From a virus, in the IMG/VR virus record IMGVR_UViG_3300021962_000355, positions 1-33,950 of that record: a DNA stretch of 33,950 nucleotides. One strand, given 5' to 3'. This document shows positions 23,928 to 33,106 of the stretch, one piece after another. Numbering within the stretch: the stretch's first letter is position 1; each line of letters starts with the position of its first letter. Made by a program: the position numbers and the translations under genes. Below the pieces are notes generated by a model. The model did no database searches. It was given only the letters and a program-made list of their open reading frames with translations, and was not told the origin of the DNA.

Positions 23928-26900
23928 AGAAGTATTAAAAACGTATACGTTTGAACAGCAACGTCAAGAAATTAATAATCTATCCAGCGATGTTGGAGAT
24001 GCTAGTTCTCTTACGACCACATCAAAGGTACTGACACAAGCAATTAATGATATTGTTAGTGGTTCTCAACAGTTAGTTAATGCAACACTAACAGGAGATT
24101 TAACAATTCAAGGTGGAGACATTTATCTACAAGATGCAGCAACTGATGTTTTTATAAGAGATAATGTTCTTAATGCTCTTTTAATAACAGAAGGAGCAAA
24201 TCCATATATTAGTGTAGATACTATTAATGGTTCGGAACTTGTAACCATTCACAAAAATGCATTGATTGGTGGAGATCTAACTGTTAATGGCGATATTACT
24301 TTTAGAGCTGGTCAAGGATCTGCAGGATCAATTACTCTAGGTGATGGTAATACAGATAATATTGTATTTGGTGCTGATGTAAATTCCAGTATTGTTCCAA
24401 ACACAAACAATCTTTATAATTTAGGTTCATCTTCTCAGATTTGGTCTAGTATTTTTCTATCCACTATTTCTGGTGGAACAAATGCAGATATTACTATTGA
24501 TCCTAATGGCACTGGAGATTTTATTTTTAAAGGTGGAGTAGGTCAGAACTTTATTATTAATGATGGTACTGTAGAAAAATTTAGAATTGAAAGTGAAACT
24601 GGAAATGTTTTCTTCAGTGGTCCTATTAATGTTCCTGGTGGTATTGCTTTACAAGATAATACCACAAACGCATTTACAATTACTGAAGGAACAAATCCAT
24701 ATTTTACAATTGACACTGTAGATAACGCAGAAAAAGTTACTGTACACAAAAACTTAGATGTTCTTGGCGATCTCTATGTTGCTGGAAATGTAACTAGTAT
24801 TAATTCAACTACAGTTACTGTAGATGACAAAAACTTAGAACTTGGTTCTGTAGCAACTCCAACAGATATTACAGCCGATGGTGGCGGTATTACATTAAAA
24901 GCTGCTCAAGATAAAACGATTAAGTGGTTGCAATCTACTAATTCCTGGGAATTTAATGTTCCTACAAGAATTGAAGATGGTTTAAAAATTTCCCAAAATG
25001 CAATTACAAATACTAATTCTACTGCTTCCGACATTACAATTACTCCAGGAACAGATAGAGTAGTCATTTTAGATACTCGTTCTGGTTTTGTTGTGCCAAA
25101 AGGAACTACTGCACAAAGACCAACAACTCCTATTGCTACGGATGGTCTTGTCAGATTTAATACAACTACCAATGAACTAGAAAGTTTTATTGGAAACGAA
25201 TATGTTTCTATCACTGATCAATTTAGATTTGGTATTACTACACCATCTTCATCATTAGGAAATAATGGAGATTTCTATTACGATAAAGTTCGCCAAGAAT
25301 TTTACGGTCCTAAAGAAGGTGGATCTTGGCCTGCACCCGTTTGCTTAAAAGAAGATAAGTTAGATAATGTAATCTATGTTTCTAAAAATGGAAGTGATAC
25401 TCTTTATGATGGATCAACTCCTGCAAAAGCATTCAAAACTATCAAGAAAGCATCAGAAGCAGCAAGGGCAACTACAGGAAATACTACAATCAAAGTTGCA
25501 TCTGGTGATTACTTTGAGGACAACCCCATTTATTTGCCAAAAGGAACTACTCTAATTGGCGATAACTTGCGTGAAACATTAATTAGACCACTAAATCATG
25601 GTGTAGACATGTTCTGGGTAACTAGCGGTTGCTATATTGCTCAGTTGGTTATGCGTGATAATTATGGTGATCCCAGCAATCCATCGGATGCTCTGCGTGG
25701 TTTAGGGACATTAAATGCTGGGGTGAATCCTTATATTAGTTCCACAACTTCTACATTTAATCTATTTCCTGGTCATAGTTTAAAAGATATAAGCGGAATC
25801 TACAAAGATGGTGCAAATATTCTTCAATATAGAAGAACAAACTTAATTACGTATGCATATTCACAATTAGTTGCTGGATATCCATCACTTGCCATTCCAG
25901 CAACTAATTTTACTGGTACTCTAATATCAGGTAGTCCTATAGTTACTGGTGTCAGCAGCACAGTAGGTTTAGAAGTTAGCGATGTTGTAACTGGCACTAA
26001 TATTACTCCAGGAACTACTATTCTCTCAATCGACAGCACATCACAAATTACATTATCTGCTCCAGCAATCGCAGGAGAAAGTGGAGCTGCGTTAAGTGTT
26101 CCTGGTGATGGCAAGTGTAAGAGAGATTTAGGATTAATTTTAGATGCTATTATTCATGACTTAAAAGTTGGCGGTAATGTAAAATCTATTTTGGCAGGTG
26201 AATCATATAGAGATGCGAATGGTAACCTACAGTATATTACAACTGAGTTCATTGAGACGAAGTACGCTATCGATCAATTAAGATTGGCAGCAAGACAAGA
26301 TGTTGCCGATGCTTCTATTATCACTGAACCAGGATTTACAACTCAATTTCCTGCAGTAACTGTTGGTGATTGCACCAATGTTCAAACCAATATTGACAAC
26401 TTATTCGGTATTATTGTTTCTATTCTAGATGGAGCAGATAGTCCACAGTTTAATCCAGGTCCAGGTTATCTTTTAGTAGACCAAGAGTGGATGAGAGTAG
26501 ATGATATTACTAATAATGTTGTTACTGTATCTACTAATGGAAGAGGTGTTCCTAATCCAGTCACAGGTGCGTCTTCAGTCGCAGCAGAGCATCCAAATGG
26601 TGCTGTAGTTACTCAAGGTGGCAGAATTTTTAGATATGCAGTTTCTTATCCAGATCAAGGCGGTATTAAGGGATCGGGAAGAATTACTTTACAGTCATCA
26701 ACTTCAGTTGTTCAGGGTACAAATACTAAATTCTCTTCACAAGTTTTTGCTGGTGGATCTATTAAAGTAGGTAATACTTCTTATGTTATTTTATCAGTAC
26801 AATCAGACACCCAATTAACACTTGCTACTGTTCCTTCATCATCGATCTCGTTAACAATTTATAAATTTATTCCACCAAAAGAAAGAATCTTCTTATCACC

Positions 26901-29900
26901 ATATGTTCAAAACTGCTCTGTAATTTCTGTCTTAGGAGAAACATCATATAATAGCACAACTAAAGCATATGATGCTACCAAAACAAGGGCTGGTGGATTA
27001 TTGATTGATGGTGCCAATCTTCTATCTGATACCCCACTTAGATCAATGGTTGCCGATGCATTTACTCAGGTTGTTTTCAATTCCGTTGGTTTCCACCTCA
27101 AGAATGATGCATATGCACAGTTGGTATCTGTGTTTGAAATTTTTGAGGATGTAGGCGTTCTTTGTGAATCTGGAGGTTATGCTTCTGTTACTAACTCAGC
27201 TACAAACTTTGGCAACGAAGGTCTAAAAGCGATTGGATTCAGTCCTGTAGCACTTCCATTCTATGCTAATGGTAGAGTTGCTGGTATCACCAACATTACA
27301 AAAACTTCTTTTGCTACTACTGCATCTGCAATTATCGGAACAAGTTTTAGTTCGGTATTGAGTGGAGCAAAAACTAGAGTTACCGTTAGAGTTTCTGCTA
27401 ATGATATTAGTAAATTTGAAAGAGGACAAATTATTAGTATCACTGGACACACAGCAACTCCAAATATCAATGGTACTGGTATAGAAATCGAAACGGTTAA
27501 ATTCAGTGATAACTATTTCACATTTATTTTAAACACCGCATTCCTGCCACAATATGCTCCTCCTTATGCTGGCGGAACATCTGGTAATGTTGTTATTACA
27601 AGTGGTTCTACTTATACCAAAGTTACCGCAATTAACTTCCAAAAGGCACCACTTGCAAACCAGATTGTAAAAATTGATCAGTTAGCTCCAACTCCAGATG
27701 GAGAATATATTGTTGATGAAGTATTTGTTTTTTCTCCTCCAGATCAAGGAAACACTTGCGAATTTAGTTTAGTACAGAAAGTTCCTAATGCAGACATCGG
27801 TTTAGTTCCTAATAATGCTGCTTGTGAATTGCGTACTCCTTCCAGTGTTAACAGTTCTGGTCATACTTTTGAATATGTTGGTTCTGGAACTAACTACATG
27901 GCTCTCCCCACAAATGGTGGTAGAGCAATTGCATCAAAACAAAGTGTTGAAATTAATTCTGGTAAGTGTTATGTTTCTGCGACTGATCAGGATGGTAACT
28001 TTACAGTAGGTCCAAACTTTAATGTTGACCTAAGAACTGGTAAAGCAACATTTACGGGTGCTGTTGCTATTGGTATCCTTGATTCATTACAACTCAAAGG
28101 ATCTCCTGGTACACCTATTTTTGCATTCTCAACAAATACAGATTTGGGTGGATCTGCTGGTAGATCTGATACCGTTCTTCCTACTCAAAAAGCAGTCAGA
28201 GATTTTATAGTAGATAAAGTCGGTAACTTCTTTGACTTAGATGTTGGTACTGTATCGCAACCTGGCGTTGTTGTTCAGTTAGATGGTACTGGTAAAATCA
28301 ATAGAGACCAAATTCCACCCCAAGAACCATTCAATGTTTATGTTGTTGACACAGATGCAGAGCGTCTAGTAGATGCAATTCCAACATTATCTAAAACTGT
28401 TGTTTCTCATACTATTGGAAGTAATGTAATAACTATCAATAACTTGGTAGGAGTTGCTGTTGGTTATGCTGTAACTGGAACAAATGTTCCTCCCAACGGA
28501 TTAGTTGATGCAAAAATAGTATCTTTTGACACTCAAAATAATACTATTACTCTTGATGTTCCTGGTGCTAATTTTACTTCACAAATTACAGGGACAATTA
28601 CAATTAAGAATGCAACTCCTTTAAAAGTTGGTGACTTCGTTGTACAAACAAATACTTCTAATCCACCTTCAAGATCATATATTCTCGCAAATCTACCAGC
28701 AACAGTAAATAACAACTGGCAGGTTATTTCATCAGAACAAGTTGATGCAAGTCAGATTGTTTCTGGTATTGTATCTCCTTCACGCTTGGGTACAAGGATC
28801 TCTAACGAGAATACTTTCCTTTCTGGTCTCAGTAAGTATGTTCCTCTTCCAAGAGGTGTTAGAGCGGTTCCTAACAGCATTTCAGGAACAAGTATTGTTA
28901 CTCTTGGTAGTGATGGACCAATTTCAGTAAAAAGAACTGGCAGTTCTGTAAATATTTCTTCTGCCTTCTATACTAGTGGCGGTAGTCCTACCTTTACTTT
29001 CAATACATCAACTAATCATGGATTAGTTAATGGAAATTATGTTGAAGTTGATGGAGTATCTCCAGGATCATACAATGGTTATTATCAAGTTACCGTAATT
29101 GACGGAGACACATTTACTGTTCCAGCTGCGGTTAATCCTGGTGTTTATGTAACAGGAGGAACAGTTACTCAGGGCGAACCATACAGAACTGGTTTCTTAG
29201 ACCTTGACGTGAATGTGGCTAAATTTGCTTCTGGTCAATCGTCTGGAAGTAGTGAATATGGTGTTGCTAGTTTTGACTACAGCACATTTGAAATGCTTTC
29301 GTCTACTGGGTATTCAGTTACTCTAAGGGACAAAGGCGTAGCACTATCCAAGATTGAGAATATTGGTCCTCGTTCTATACTTGGTAATACTTTCTACACA
29401 GAACAGAATGTTGCTGAAGTACCCCTAAGAGGATTTGCTGCAGAAATTTTTGAATATGAAACTACTCCAAATGTAAGTGGATTGTGGGAAATTCAAGAAC
29501 TAGTAACTAATAGAACTTTGGGAGAAAGACCACAACTTCAAATGGTTGTTGGACAATCGATTAAATTCATTATGAAAGCTCAGAACGCTGGGCATCCGAT
29601 GTTTATTACTACAGTTCCAGGTCAAACAGGAACTTTAGCAAATCCACCTGCTTCTGTTTATAATACTGGTATTACTAAATTTGTAAGTAGTGTTCAGAGT
29701 AATGGTTCTGGTGTAGAAGTTGGAGAGCTAGTAGTTACAGTAACTCAAGATACACCATCTATCTTATATTATCAAGATGGTTCGGATTCAACTAACTATG
29801 GTGTTATTAATATCACCAATTTTAGAGGATATAGTGTAAATGTTTCACAAACATTCTCAACTATTACACCAGTTGTAATTGATACTTTCTCAGCAAAAGA

Positions 29901-30225
29901 TATTTACACAGCAAAATATCTTCTACAAATTCACAATAAGTATGTTGGTCCTACTAATGTACAAAATCAGGAAACAAAATATTTACATTCAACAGAACTC
30001 ATGATTGTTCATGATGGTGTAGATGTGATGATTAGTGAATATGGTACTCTATGGACAAAGAATTTGGGAGAATTTACAGCAACTCTTTCAAATAACATCG
30101 TGTCAGTTACATATACACCAACTCCTGTAAATGGTGTTCCTGCTGGAAATCCTGGTGGTTATTGGAGTGGAGTTACTGATGTTATTTCTAACACTGTCAG
30201 ATTAAGCAGAGATTTCTTAACATAA
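23917..30225 (+). CDS. Giant fibre-like virion protein with beta-helix and cupredoxin-like domains (2102 aa)
   Basis: Domains in order. Residues about 70-130 and 245-295 are a duplicated module ('LITEGANPYISVDT' and 'TITEGTNPYFTIDT', each leading to 'HKN....GDL.V.G'). About 298-355 is a conserved cyanophage motif ('TVTVDDKNLELGS', 'TADGGGITLK'). About 390-432 is 'QRPTTPIATDGLVRFNTTTN', a fibre module. About 485-580 is the start of a right-handed beta-helix of pectate-lyase/DUF1565 type ('NVIYVSKNGSDTLYDG', 'FKTIKKA', 'IKVASGDYFE'), resuming at about 1025-1110 ('GGLLIDGANLL', 'NFGNEGLKAIG'). About 1855-1970 is a cupredoxin-like sandwich. About 1990-2065 is a closing beta domain ('LMIVHDGVDVMISEYGTLW'). 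No catalytic residues of an active lyase can be pointed to. It is probably a side-fibre or baseplate-rim protein contacting the host surface. The start overlaps the 71-aa gene. Confidence 0.9.
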   Translation: MAVREVLKTYTFEQQRQEINNLSSDVGDASSLTTTSKVLTQAINDIVSGSQQLVNATLTGDLTIQGGDIYLQDAATDVFIRDNVLNALLITEGANPYISVDTINGSELVTIHKNALIGGDLTVNGDITFRAGQGSAGSITLGDGNTDNIVFGADVNSSIVPNTNNLYNLGSSSQIWSSIFLSTISGGTNADITIDPNGTGDFIFKGGVGQNFIINDGTVEKFRIESETGNVFFSGPINVPGGIALQDNTTNAFTITEGTNPYFTIDTVDNAEKVTVHKNLDVLGDLYVAGNVTSINSTTVTVDDKNLELGSVATPTDITADGGGITLKAAQDKTIKWLQSTNSWEFNVPTRIEDGLKISQNAITNTNSTASDITITPGTDRVVILDTRSGFVVPKGTTAQRPTTPIATDGLVRFNTTTNELESFIGNEYVSITDQFRFGITTPSSSLGNNGDFYYDKVRQEFYGPKEGGSWPAPVCLKEDKLDNVIYVSKNGSDTLYDGSTPAKAFKTIKKASEAARATTGNTTIKVASGDYFEDNPIYLPKGTTLIGDNLRETLIRPLNHGVDMFWVTSGCYIAQLVMRDNYGDPSNPSDALRGLGTLNAGVNPYISSTTSTFNLFPGHSLKDISGIYKDGANILQYRRTNLITYAYSQLVAGYPSLAIPATNFTGTLISGSPIVTGVSSTVGLEVSDVVTGTNITPGTTILSIDSTSQITLSAPAIAGESGAALSVPGDGKCKRDLGLILDAIIHDLKVGGNVKSILAGESYRDANGNLQYITTEFIETKYAIDQLRLAARQDVADASIITEPGFTTQFPAVTVGDCTNVQTNIDNLFGIIVSILDGADSPQFNPGPGYLLVDQEWMRVDDITNNVVTVSTNGRGVPNPVTGASSVAAEHPNGAVVTQGGRIFRYAVSYPDQGGIKGSGRITLQSSTSVVQGTNTKFSSQVFAGGSIKVGNTSYVILSVQSDTQLTLATVPSSSISLTIYKFIPPKERIFLSPYVQNCSVISVLGETSYNSTTKAYDATKTRAGGLLIDGANLLSDTPLRSMVADAFTQVVFNSVGFHLKNDAYAQLVSVFEIFEDVGVLCESGGYASVTNSATNFGNEGLKAIGFSPVALPFYANGRVAGITNITKTSFATTASAIIGTSFSSVLSGAKTRVTVRVSANDISKFERGQIISITGHTATPNINGTGIEIETVKFSDNYFTFILNTAFLPQYAPPYAGGTSGNVVITSGSTYTKVTAINFQKAPLANQIVKIDQLAPTPDGEYIVDEVFVFSPPDQGNTCEFSLVQKVPNADIGLVPNNAACELRTPSSVNSSGHTFEYVGSGTNYMALPTNGGRAIASKQSVEINSGKCYVSATDQDGNFTVGPNFNVDLRTGKATFTGAVAIGILDSLQLKGSPGTPIFAFSTNTDLGGSAGRSDTVLPTQKAVRDFIVDKVGNFFDLDVGTVSQPGVVVQLDGTGKINRDQIPPQEPFNVYVVDTDAERLVDAIPTLSKTVVSHTIGSNVITINNLVGVAVGYAVTGTNVPPNGLVDAKIVSFDTQNNTITLDVPGANFTSQITGTITIKNATPLKVGDFVVQTNTSNPPSRSYILANLPATVNNNWQVISSEQVDASQIVSGIVSPSRLGTRISNENTFLSGLSKYVPLPRGVRAVPNSISGTSIVTLGSDGPISVKRTGSSVNISSAFYTSGGSPTFTFNTSTNHGLVNGNYVEVDGVSPGSYNGYYQVTVIDGDTFTVPAAVNPGVYVTGGTVTQGEPYRTGFLDLDVNVAKFASGQSSGSSEYGVASFDYSTFEMLSSTGYSVTLRDKGVALSKIENIGPRSILGNTFYTEQNVAEVPLRGFAAEIFEYETTPNVSGLWEIQELVTNRTLGERPQLQMVVGQSIKFIMKAQNAGHPMFITTVPGQTGTLANPPASVYNTGITKFVSSVQSNGSGVEVGELVVTVTQDTPSILYYQDGSDSTNYGVINITNFRGYSVNVSQTFSTITPVVIDTFSAKDIYTAKYLLQIHNKYVGPTNVQNQETKYLHSTELMIVHDGVDVMISEYGTLWTKNLGEFTATLSNNIVSVTYTPTPVNGVPAGNPGGYWSGVTDVISNTVRLSRDFLT
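24127..24795 (+). repeat. Duplicated module in the 2102-aa protein
   Basis: About 24127-24303 and about 24650-24795 encode the same plan: 'LQD..T...', 'ITEG.NPY...DT', 'VT[I/V]HKN', 'GDL.V.G..T'. The copies have diverged at the DNA level, so the duplication is old. Between them is a 'GDGNTDNIVFGADV' strand region and 'TISGGTNADITIDPNGTGDF'. Confidence 0.65.
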
Positions 30226-30228
30226 ATA
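30221..30228 (+). promoter_or_regulatory. Late-promoter-like CATAAATA before the 62-aa gene
   Basis: CATAAATA overlaps the stop of the 2102-aa gene (TAA 30223-30225) and lies 27 nt before ATG 30256. It has one mismatch to the TATAAATA core. Confidence 0.45.
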
Positions 30229-30255
30229 ATGCGTATCGTAATTCTTTGATCACTT

Positions 30256-30444
30256 ATGAATGCTGAAACTTTAAGGACCAATTTTAACAATCAACTAAAA
30301 GAAACTGAAGGTCAGATCGCTAAACTAAAAGGCGAACTAGAAAAACTAGAAGAGTACAAACTAAAGTTACAAGGTGGATTAGAAACTTTAGAATTGTTGG
30401 CTGCTCAAGAAGGCGAAGAAGAAGCGACGCCTGCAGCAGAGTAA
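30256..30444 (+). CDS. Small coiled-coil protein (62 aa)
   Basis: Almost the whole protein is one charged helix with heptad spacing ('ETEGQIAKLKGELEKLEEYK', about residues 17-36) and an acidic, Ala-rich tail ('EGEEEATPAAE'). No clear Shine-Dalgarno precedes the ATG. It is the last rightward gene, 30 nt after the 2102-aa protein, and ends just before the shared terminator. I recall comparable small coiled-coil hypotheticals in T4-like cyanophages. It could be a fibre chaperone or a minor virion protein; no function is known to me. Confidence 0.75.
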   Translation: MNAETLRTNFNNQLKETEGQIAKLKGELEKLEEYKLKLQGGLETLELLAAQEGEEEATPAAE

Positions 30445-30451
30445 AAAAAAT

Positions 30452-30475
30452 AGACCCCTTGCGGGGTCTTTTTTT
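30452..30475. terminator. Bidirectional intrinsic terminator between convergent operons
   Basis: A 7-bp GC-rich stem, AGACCCC (30452-30458) with GGGGTCT (30463-30469), closes a TTGC tetraloop. It is flanked by A-run 30443-30450 on the left and T-run 30470-30475 on the right, so it has a U-tract on both strands. It ends the rightward structural array; on the minus strand its arm begins at the TAA stop of the 92-aa gene (30474-30476). Confidence 0.92.
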
Positions 30476-30752
30476 ATCGGTTGAAATAACCTCTCGGGAA
30501 TAGTTGCCCGAATCGTGGTCTGCGTCCAGTAAGAATTCCAGGAACCGCAGTTCTATTTCCAGTAACGCTAAAAGCATCCAAATTAGCAATATTATAATTC
30601 AAGGAAAAAGATATATTATTTGATACTCTAGTGACTGAAGAAAATACAGGATTAATAAATCCTGTTGATGTTGTCTGTTTAAAAGCAATTGATTGATTTG
30701 AAAATGTTTCTGCAGTTGTTGGTTGTAATCCAGTTAAAGTGATGTCTGCCAT
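30474..30752 (-). CDS. Small virion-type protein with GRRP/GQLFPRG C-terminus (92 aa)
   Basis: The protein is Ser/Thr/Asn-rich with alternating beta-strand pattern ('NISFSLNYNIANLDAFSV', about residues 47-64) and ends in 'LTGRRPRFGQLFPRGYFNR', a C-terminal motif I recall from several small cyanophage fibre-associated proteins. Its ATG shares one base with the TAA of the 783-aa gene (TAATG), so it is translated with it. Likely a small component or tip attached to the neighbouring fibre protein; this is inferred from context. Confidence 0.8.
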   Translation of the reverse strand: MADITLTGLQPTTAETFSNQSIAFKQTTSTGFINPVFSSVTRVSNNISFSLNYNIANLDAFSVTGNRTAVPGILTGRRPRFGQLFPRGYFNR

Positions 30753-33103
30753 TAGGTTGTCCTCGCTGCAAATACCATGCCAATGGAAGAATTATTATTA
30801 ATATTGTCAAGACCATTTTGTGACGTTTGGTATCCAGCAATTATGACTTCATAAATTTCTGATGGACTTACTGTAATTGTATCTCCTGGTCTAAATTCTG
30901 TTAATCCAGGACTTGTTGAAACTTGTAATAAAATATAATCATCTGGAATATAATATGGACATGGCATTAGTTGATTTGAAATCGGTATACCTTTCATTGG
31001 TTTATAGTAATTTGCAGATGAAGATACTGATTTTAATCTATCTGCATAATTTAAAGAAGAAACTGCATTAGTAGCAATATCATATGTAGAATTTCTATAA
31101 TATGTTATTACTTGTCCATCTTCCGTATTGTAGTAATCACCACTATTGGGATAATTATATGTGTCAATATTAGATTGATATATTGATGCTGGGAAAACGA
31201 CACCTGATGTTGATGTATTTCTCAAATAACCAAAATTTGCTTCTCTTCCTAAAGAATAATTAGCAAGAGATGATCCTTCATATTGAGAGTAATTCCATTT
31301 AGAAGCAACTCTGTGATAAGTAATAATTCCTCTGCTTGTAGTTCCATACTGAGTATATCCCCCATTCCACACATGATTTAAATCCCATATATTTGAACCA
31401 AAATTTGGTCCTTTATGTATAGAAAATGTTGCAAATGGAACTATTACATTATTAATTGTTTGTGTAAATTGAATTACTGCAAAATTAGTATCTTGTGGTG
31501 ATTGTGCTCTATATAATCTAATTGACAATGGATATGCAGTAGGAGTAGAAGTTGTTGCATAATCTAAATATGTAACATTATTATCAGTATTTGTAATAGT
31601 ATTGCCATAGTTACCAATATCTTGGTAATCTAAACCTCTGTCACCTCCATATAGTCCATATTCATAATTTCCACTATCACTTACAGAATTCGTTCCCAAT
31701 ACATTTAAGTTACACCAAATTGGACCAGAATTTAAATACATTCTATAATTATTGCTATTAGAGAGACCAATTCCGTAATAAGTAGTTCCAAAAGTTTTAG
31801 TATTATCATTAACTATTTTTACTACTCCAAAGTATCCCTGAGGATGTTTTTGATACATGGAGCTGCCAGAACCAAAATTCGTTGTTAAAATACTAGCAAC
31901 ACCTGTACCATTTGTTTGTTGATTAGTGGTTGCACTATTTACACCAAATACAATATCATTAGTTGTATCAGTACCACCAATTGCTGAACCTGGAATAGTA
32001 AATGAATCGTTTGCTGACCACCCAGATCCAATACTTACGATATTAACTCCTGCTATTTTTCCCCTATCGCCGTAGTTGTCAGGAAAACGATATACACGTA
32101 ATTTCAATGACGATCTCCCACCAGAAGCAGGAACTGTGTATTTCCAATATGGAAAATTAACACTATAATTATTATTGTTTACTGATGGTAAAATTCTGAT
32201 AAATCCCCTCATGGTAGGATTAGCAGAATTTCCATAACCATATGATCTAGTACCAGGATCTCCAGATCCAGCAACATCTTGAACATTTGGGTTTTCTGTT
32301 TCTGTTTGTGCCCATCCCCTTACTTGCCATGTAACAGAAGAAGTTCCTTGACCTGTTGGAAATACTTGATATGATTGTGATTCGTAGTTTGTAGTGTTTA
32401 ATACTCTATTTGCTGCATATCCTGTTGAAGGACTATCAATTAAAAAGAAATTACCTCCACTCGTGGTATCATTAATCGTAAAATTAAGAATATCTCCCAT
32501 CTCCACATCAATTTGATAATTATTATATAAAACATTAAATGCTCTTCTTAGCGGAATTAGATTCCACGATCCACTAGTAGCAGTTAAATTTATAGCAATT
32601 CCATTAGTAGCATCATCTAAAGTTGCTGCTAATTTAATGGTGATTGCATCAACTTTAATTGCATAGTATGTTGTGTTATTTACTAAAGGTGTAATACCAC
32701 CAGACAAACTATCTGGATTCCAAACTACAGGATCTCCAGTTTGTAGTAAATGATTTGTTAATGTTAACGTATCATTAGCAGTACTAACTGAGCTAGTAAA
32801 CCATTGTTCTAATAAATTGTAAGATGATGTACCATTGTTAGTAACATAAAAATATCTATTAATATTTGATCTTGTTGCAACTGCAGGACCACCGCAATAT
32901 TTCCAATTTACATCTCCAATACCCAAGAGTCCACTTGCTGTGGTTCTTCCTGGAGGAACACAATAAACAGGTACACCAGCAGTAGAACTACCGCCGTTAT
33001 AACCCAACTGACTAAATGCAGTTTCTAACGCATCCATTACATGTTGGCGGGTCCAACCAGTGTTTCCGTTATTAACATTAATAACTGATTTAAAAATTGC
33101 CAT
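30752..33103 (-). CDS. Large fibre-associated virion protein (783 aa)
   Basis: ATG 33103 is preceded by GGAG at a proper distance (GGAGAATAAAAAATG). The N-terminus ('TGWTRQHVMDALETAFSQLG', about residues 16-35) is a conserved opening of a cyanophage structural family known to me only as hypothetical. About residues 110-185 contain a fibre module ('NHLLQTGDPVVW', 'NTTYYAIKVDAITIKLAAT'). Further on the protein is Asn/Ser/Tyr-rich with many 'YG' turns, typical of beta-structured adhesins, including 'SIGSGWSANDSFTIPG' (about 357-372). The C-terminus has 'FRPGDTITVSPSEIYEVIIA' (about 735-754). It sits between a tail fibre and a small fibre-type protein, so a host-recognition role is likely. No enzymatic motif seen. 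Confidence 0.85.
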   Translation of the reverse strand: MAIFKSVINVNNGNTGWTRQHVMDALETAFSQLGYNGGSSTAGVPVYCVPPGRTTASGLLGIGDVNWKYCGGPAVATRSNINRYFYVTNNGTSSYNLLEQWFTSSVSTANDTLTLTNHLLQTGDPVVWNPDSLSGGITPLVNNTTYYAIKVDAITIKLAATLDDATNGIAINLTATSGSWNLIPLRRAFNVLYNNYQIDVEMGDILNFTINDTTSGGNFFLIDSPSTGYAANRVLNTTNYESQSYQVFPTGQGTSSVTWQVRGWAQTETENPNVQDVAGSGDPGTRSYGYGNSANPTMRGFIRILPSVNNNNYSVNFPYWKYTVPASGGRSSLKLRVYRFPDNYGDRGKIAGVNIVSIGSGWSANDSFTIPGSAIGGTDTTNDIVFGVNSATTNQQTNGTGVASILTTNFGSGSSMYQKHPQGYFGVVKIVNDNTKTFGTTYYGIGLSNSNNYRMYLNSGPIWCNLNVLGTNSVSDSGNYEYGLYGGDRGLDYQDIGNYGNTITNTDNNVTYLDYATTSTPTAYPLSIRLYRAQSPQDTNFAVIQFTQTINNVIVPFATFSIHKGPNFGSNIWDLNHVWNGGYTQYGTTSRGIITYHRVASKWNYSQYEGSSLANYSLGREANFGYLRNTSTSGVVFPASIYQSNIDTYNYPNSGDYYNTEDGQVITYYRNSTYDIATNAVSSLNYADRLKSVSSSANYYKPMKGIPISNQLMPCPYYIPDDYILLQVSTSPGLTEFRPGDTITVSPSEIYEVIIAGYQTSQNGLDNINNNSSIGMVFAARTT

Positions 33104-33106
33104 TTT

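Noticed and set aside
24906-25214. 102-codon minus-strand frame inside the 2102-aa gene
   Set aside because: Lies opposite a strongly conserved fibre module; no ribosome binding site; hydrophobic composition is typical of antisense of Thr/Asn-rich genes.
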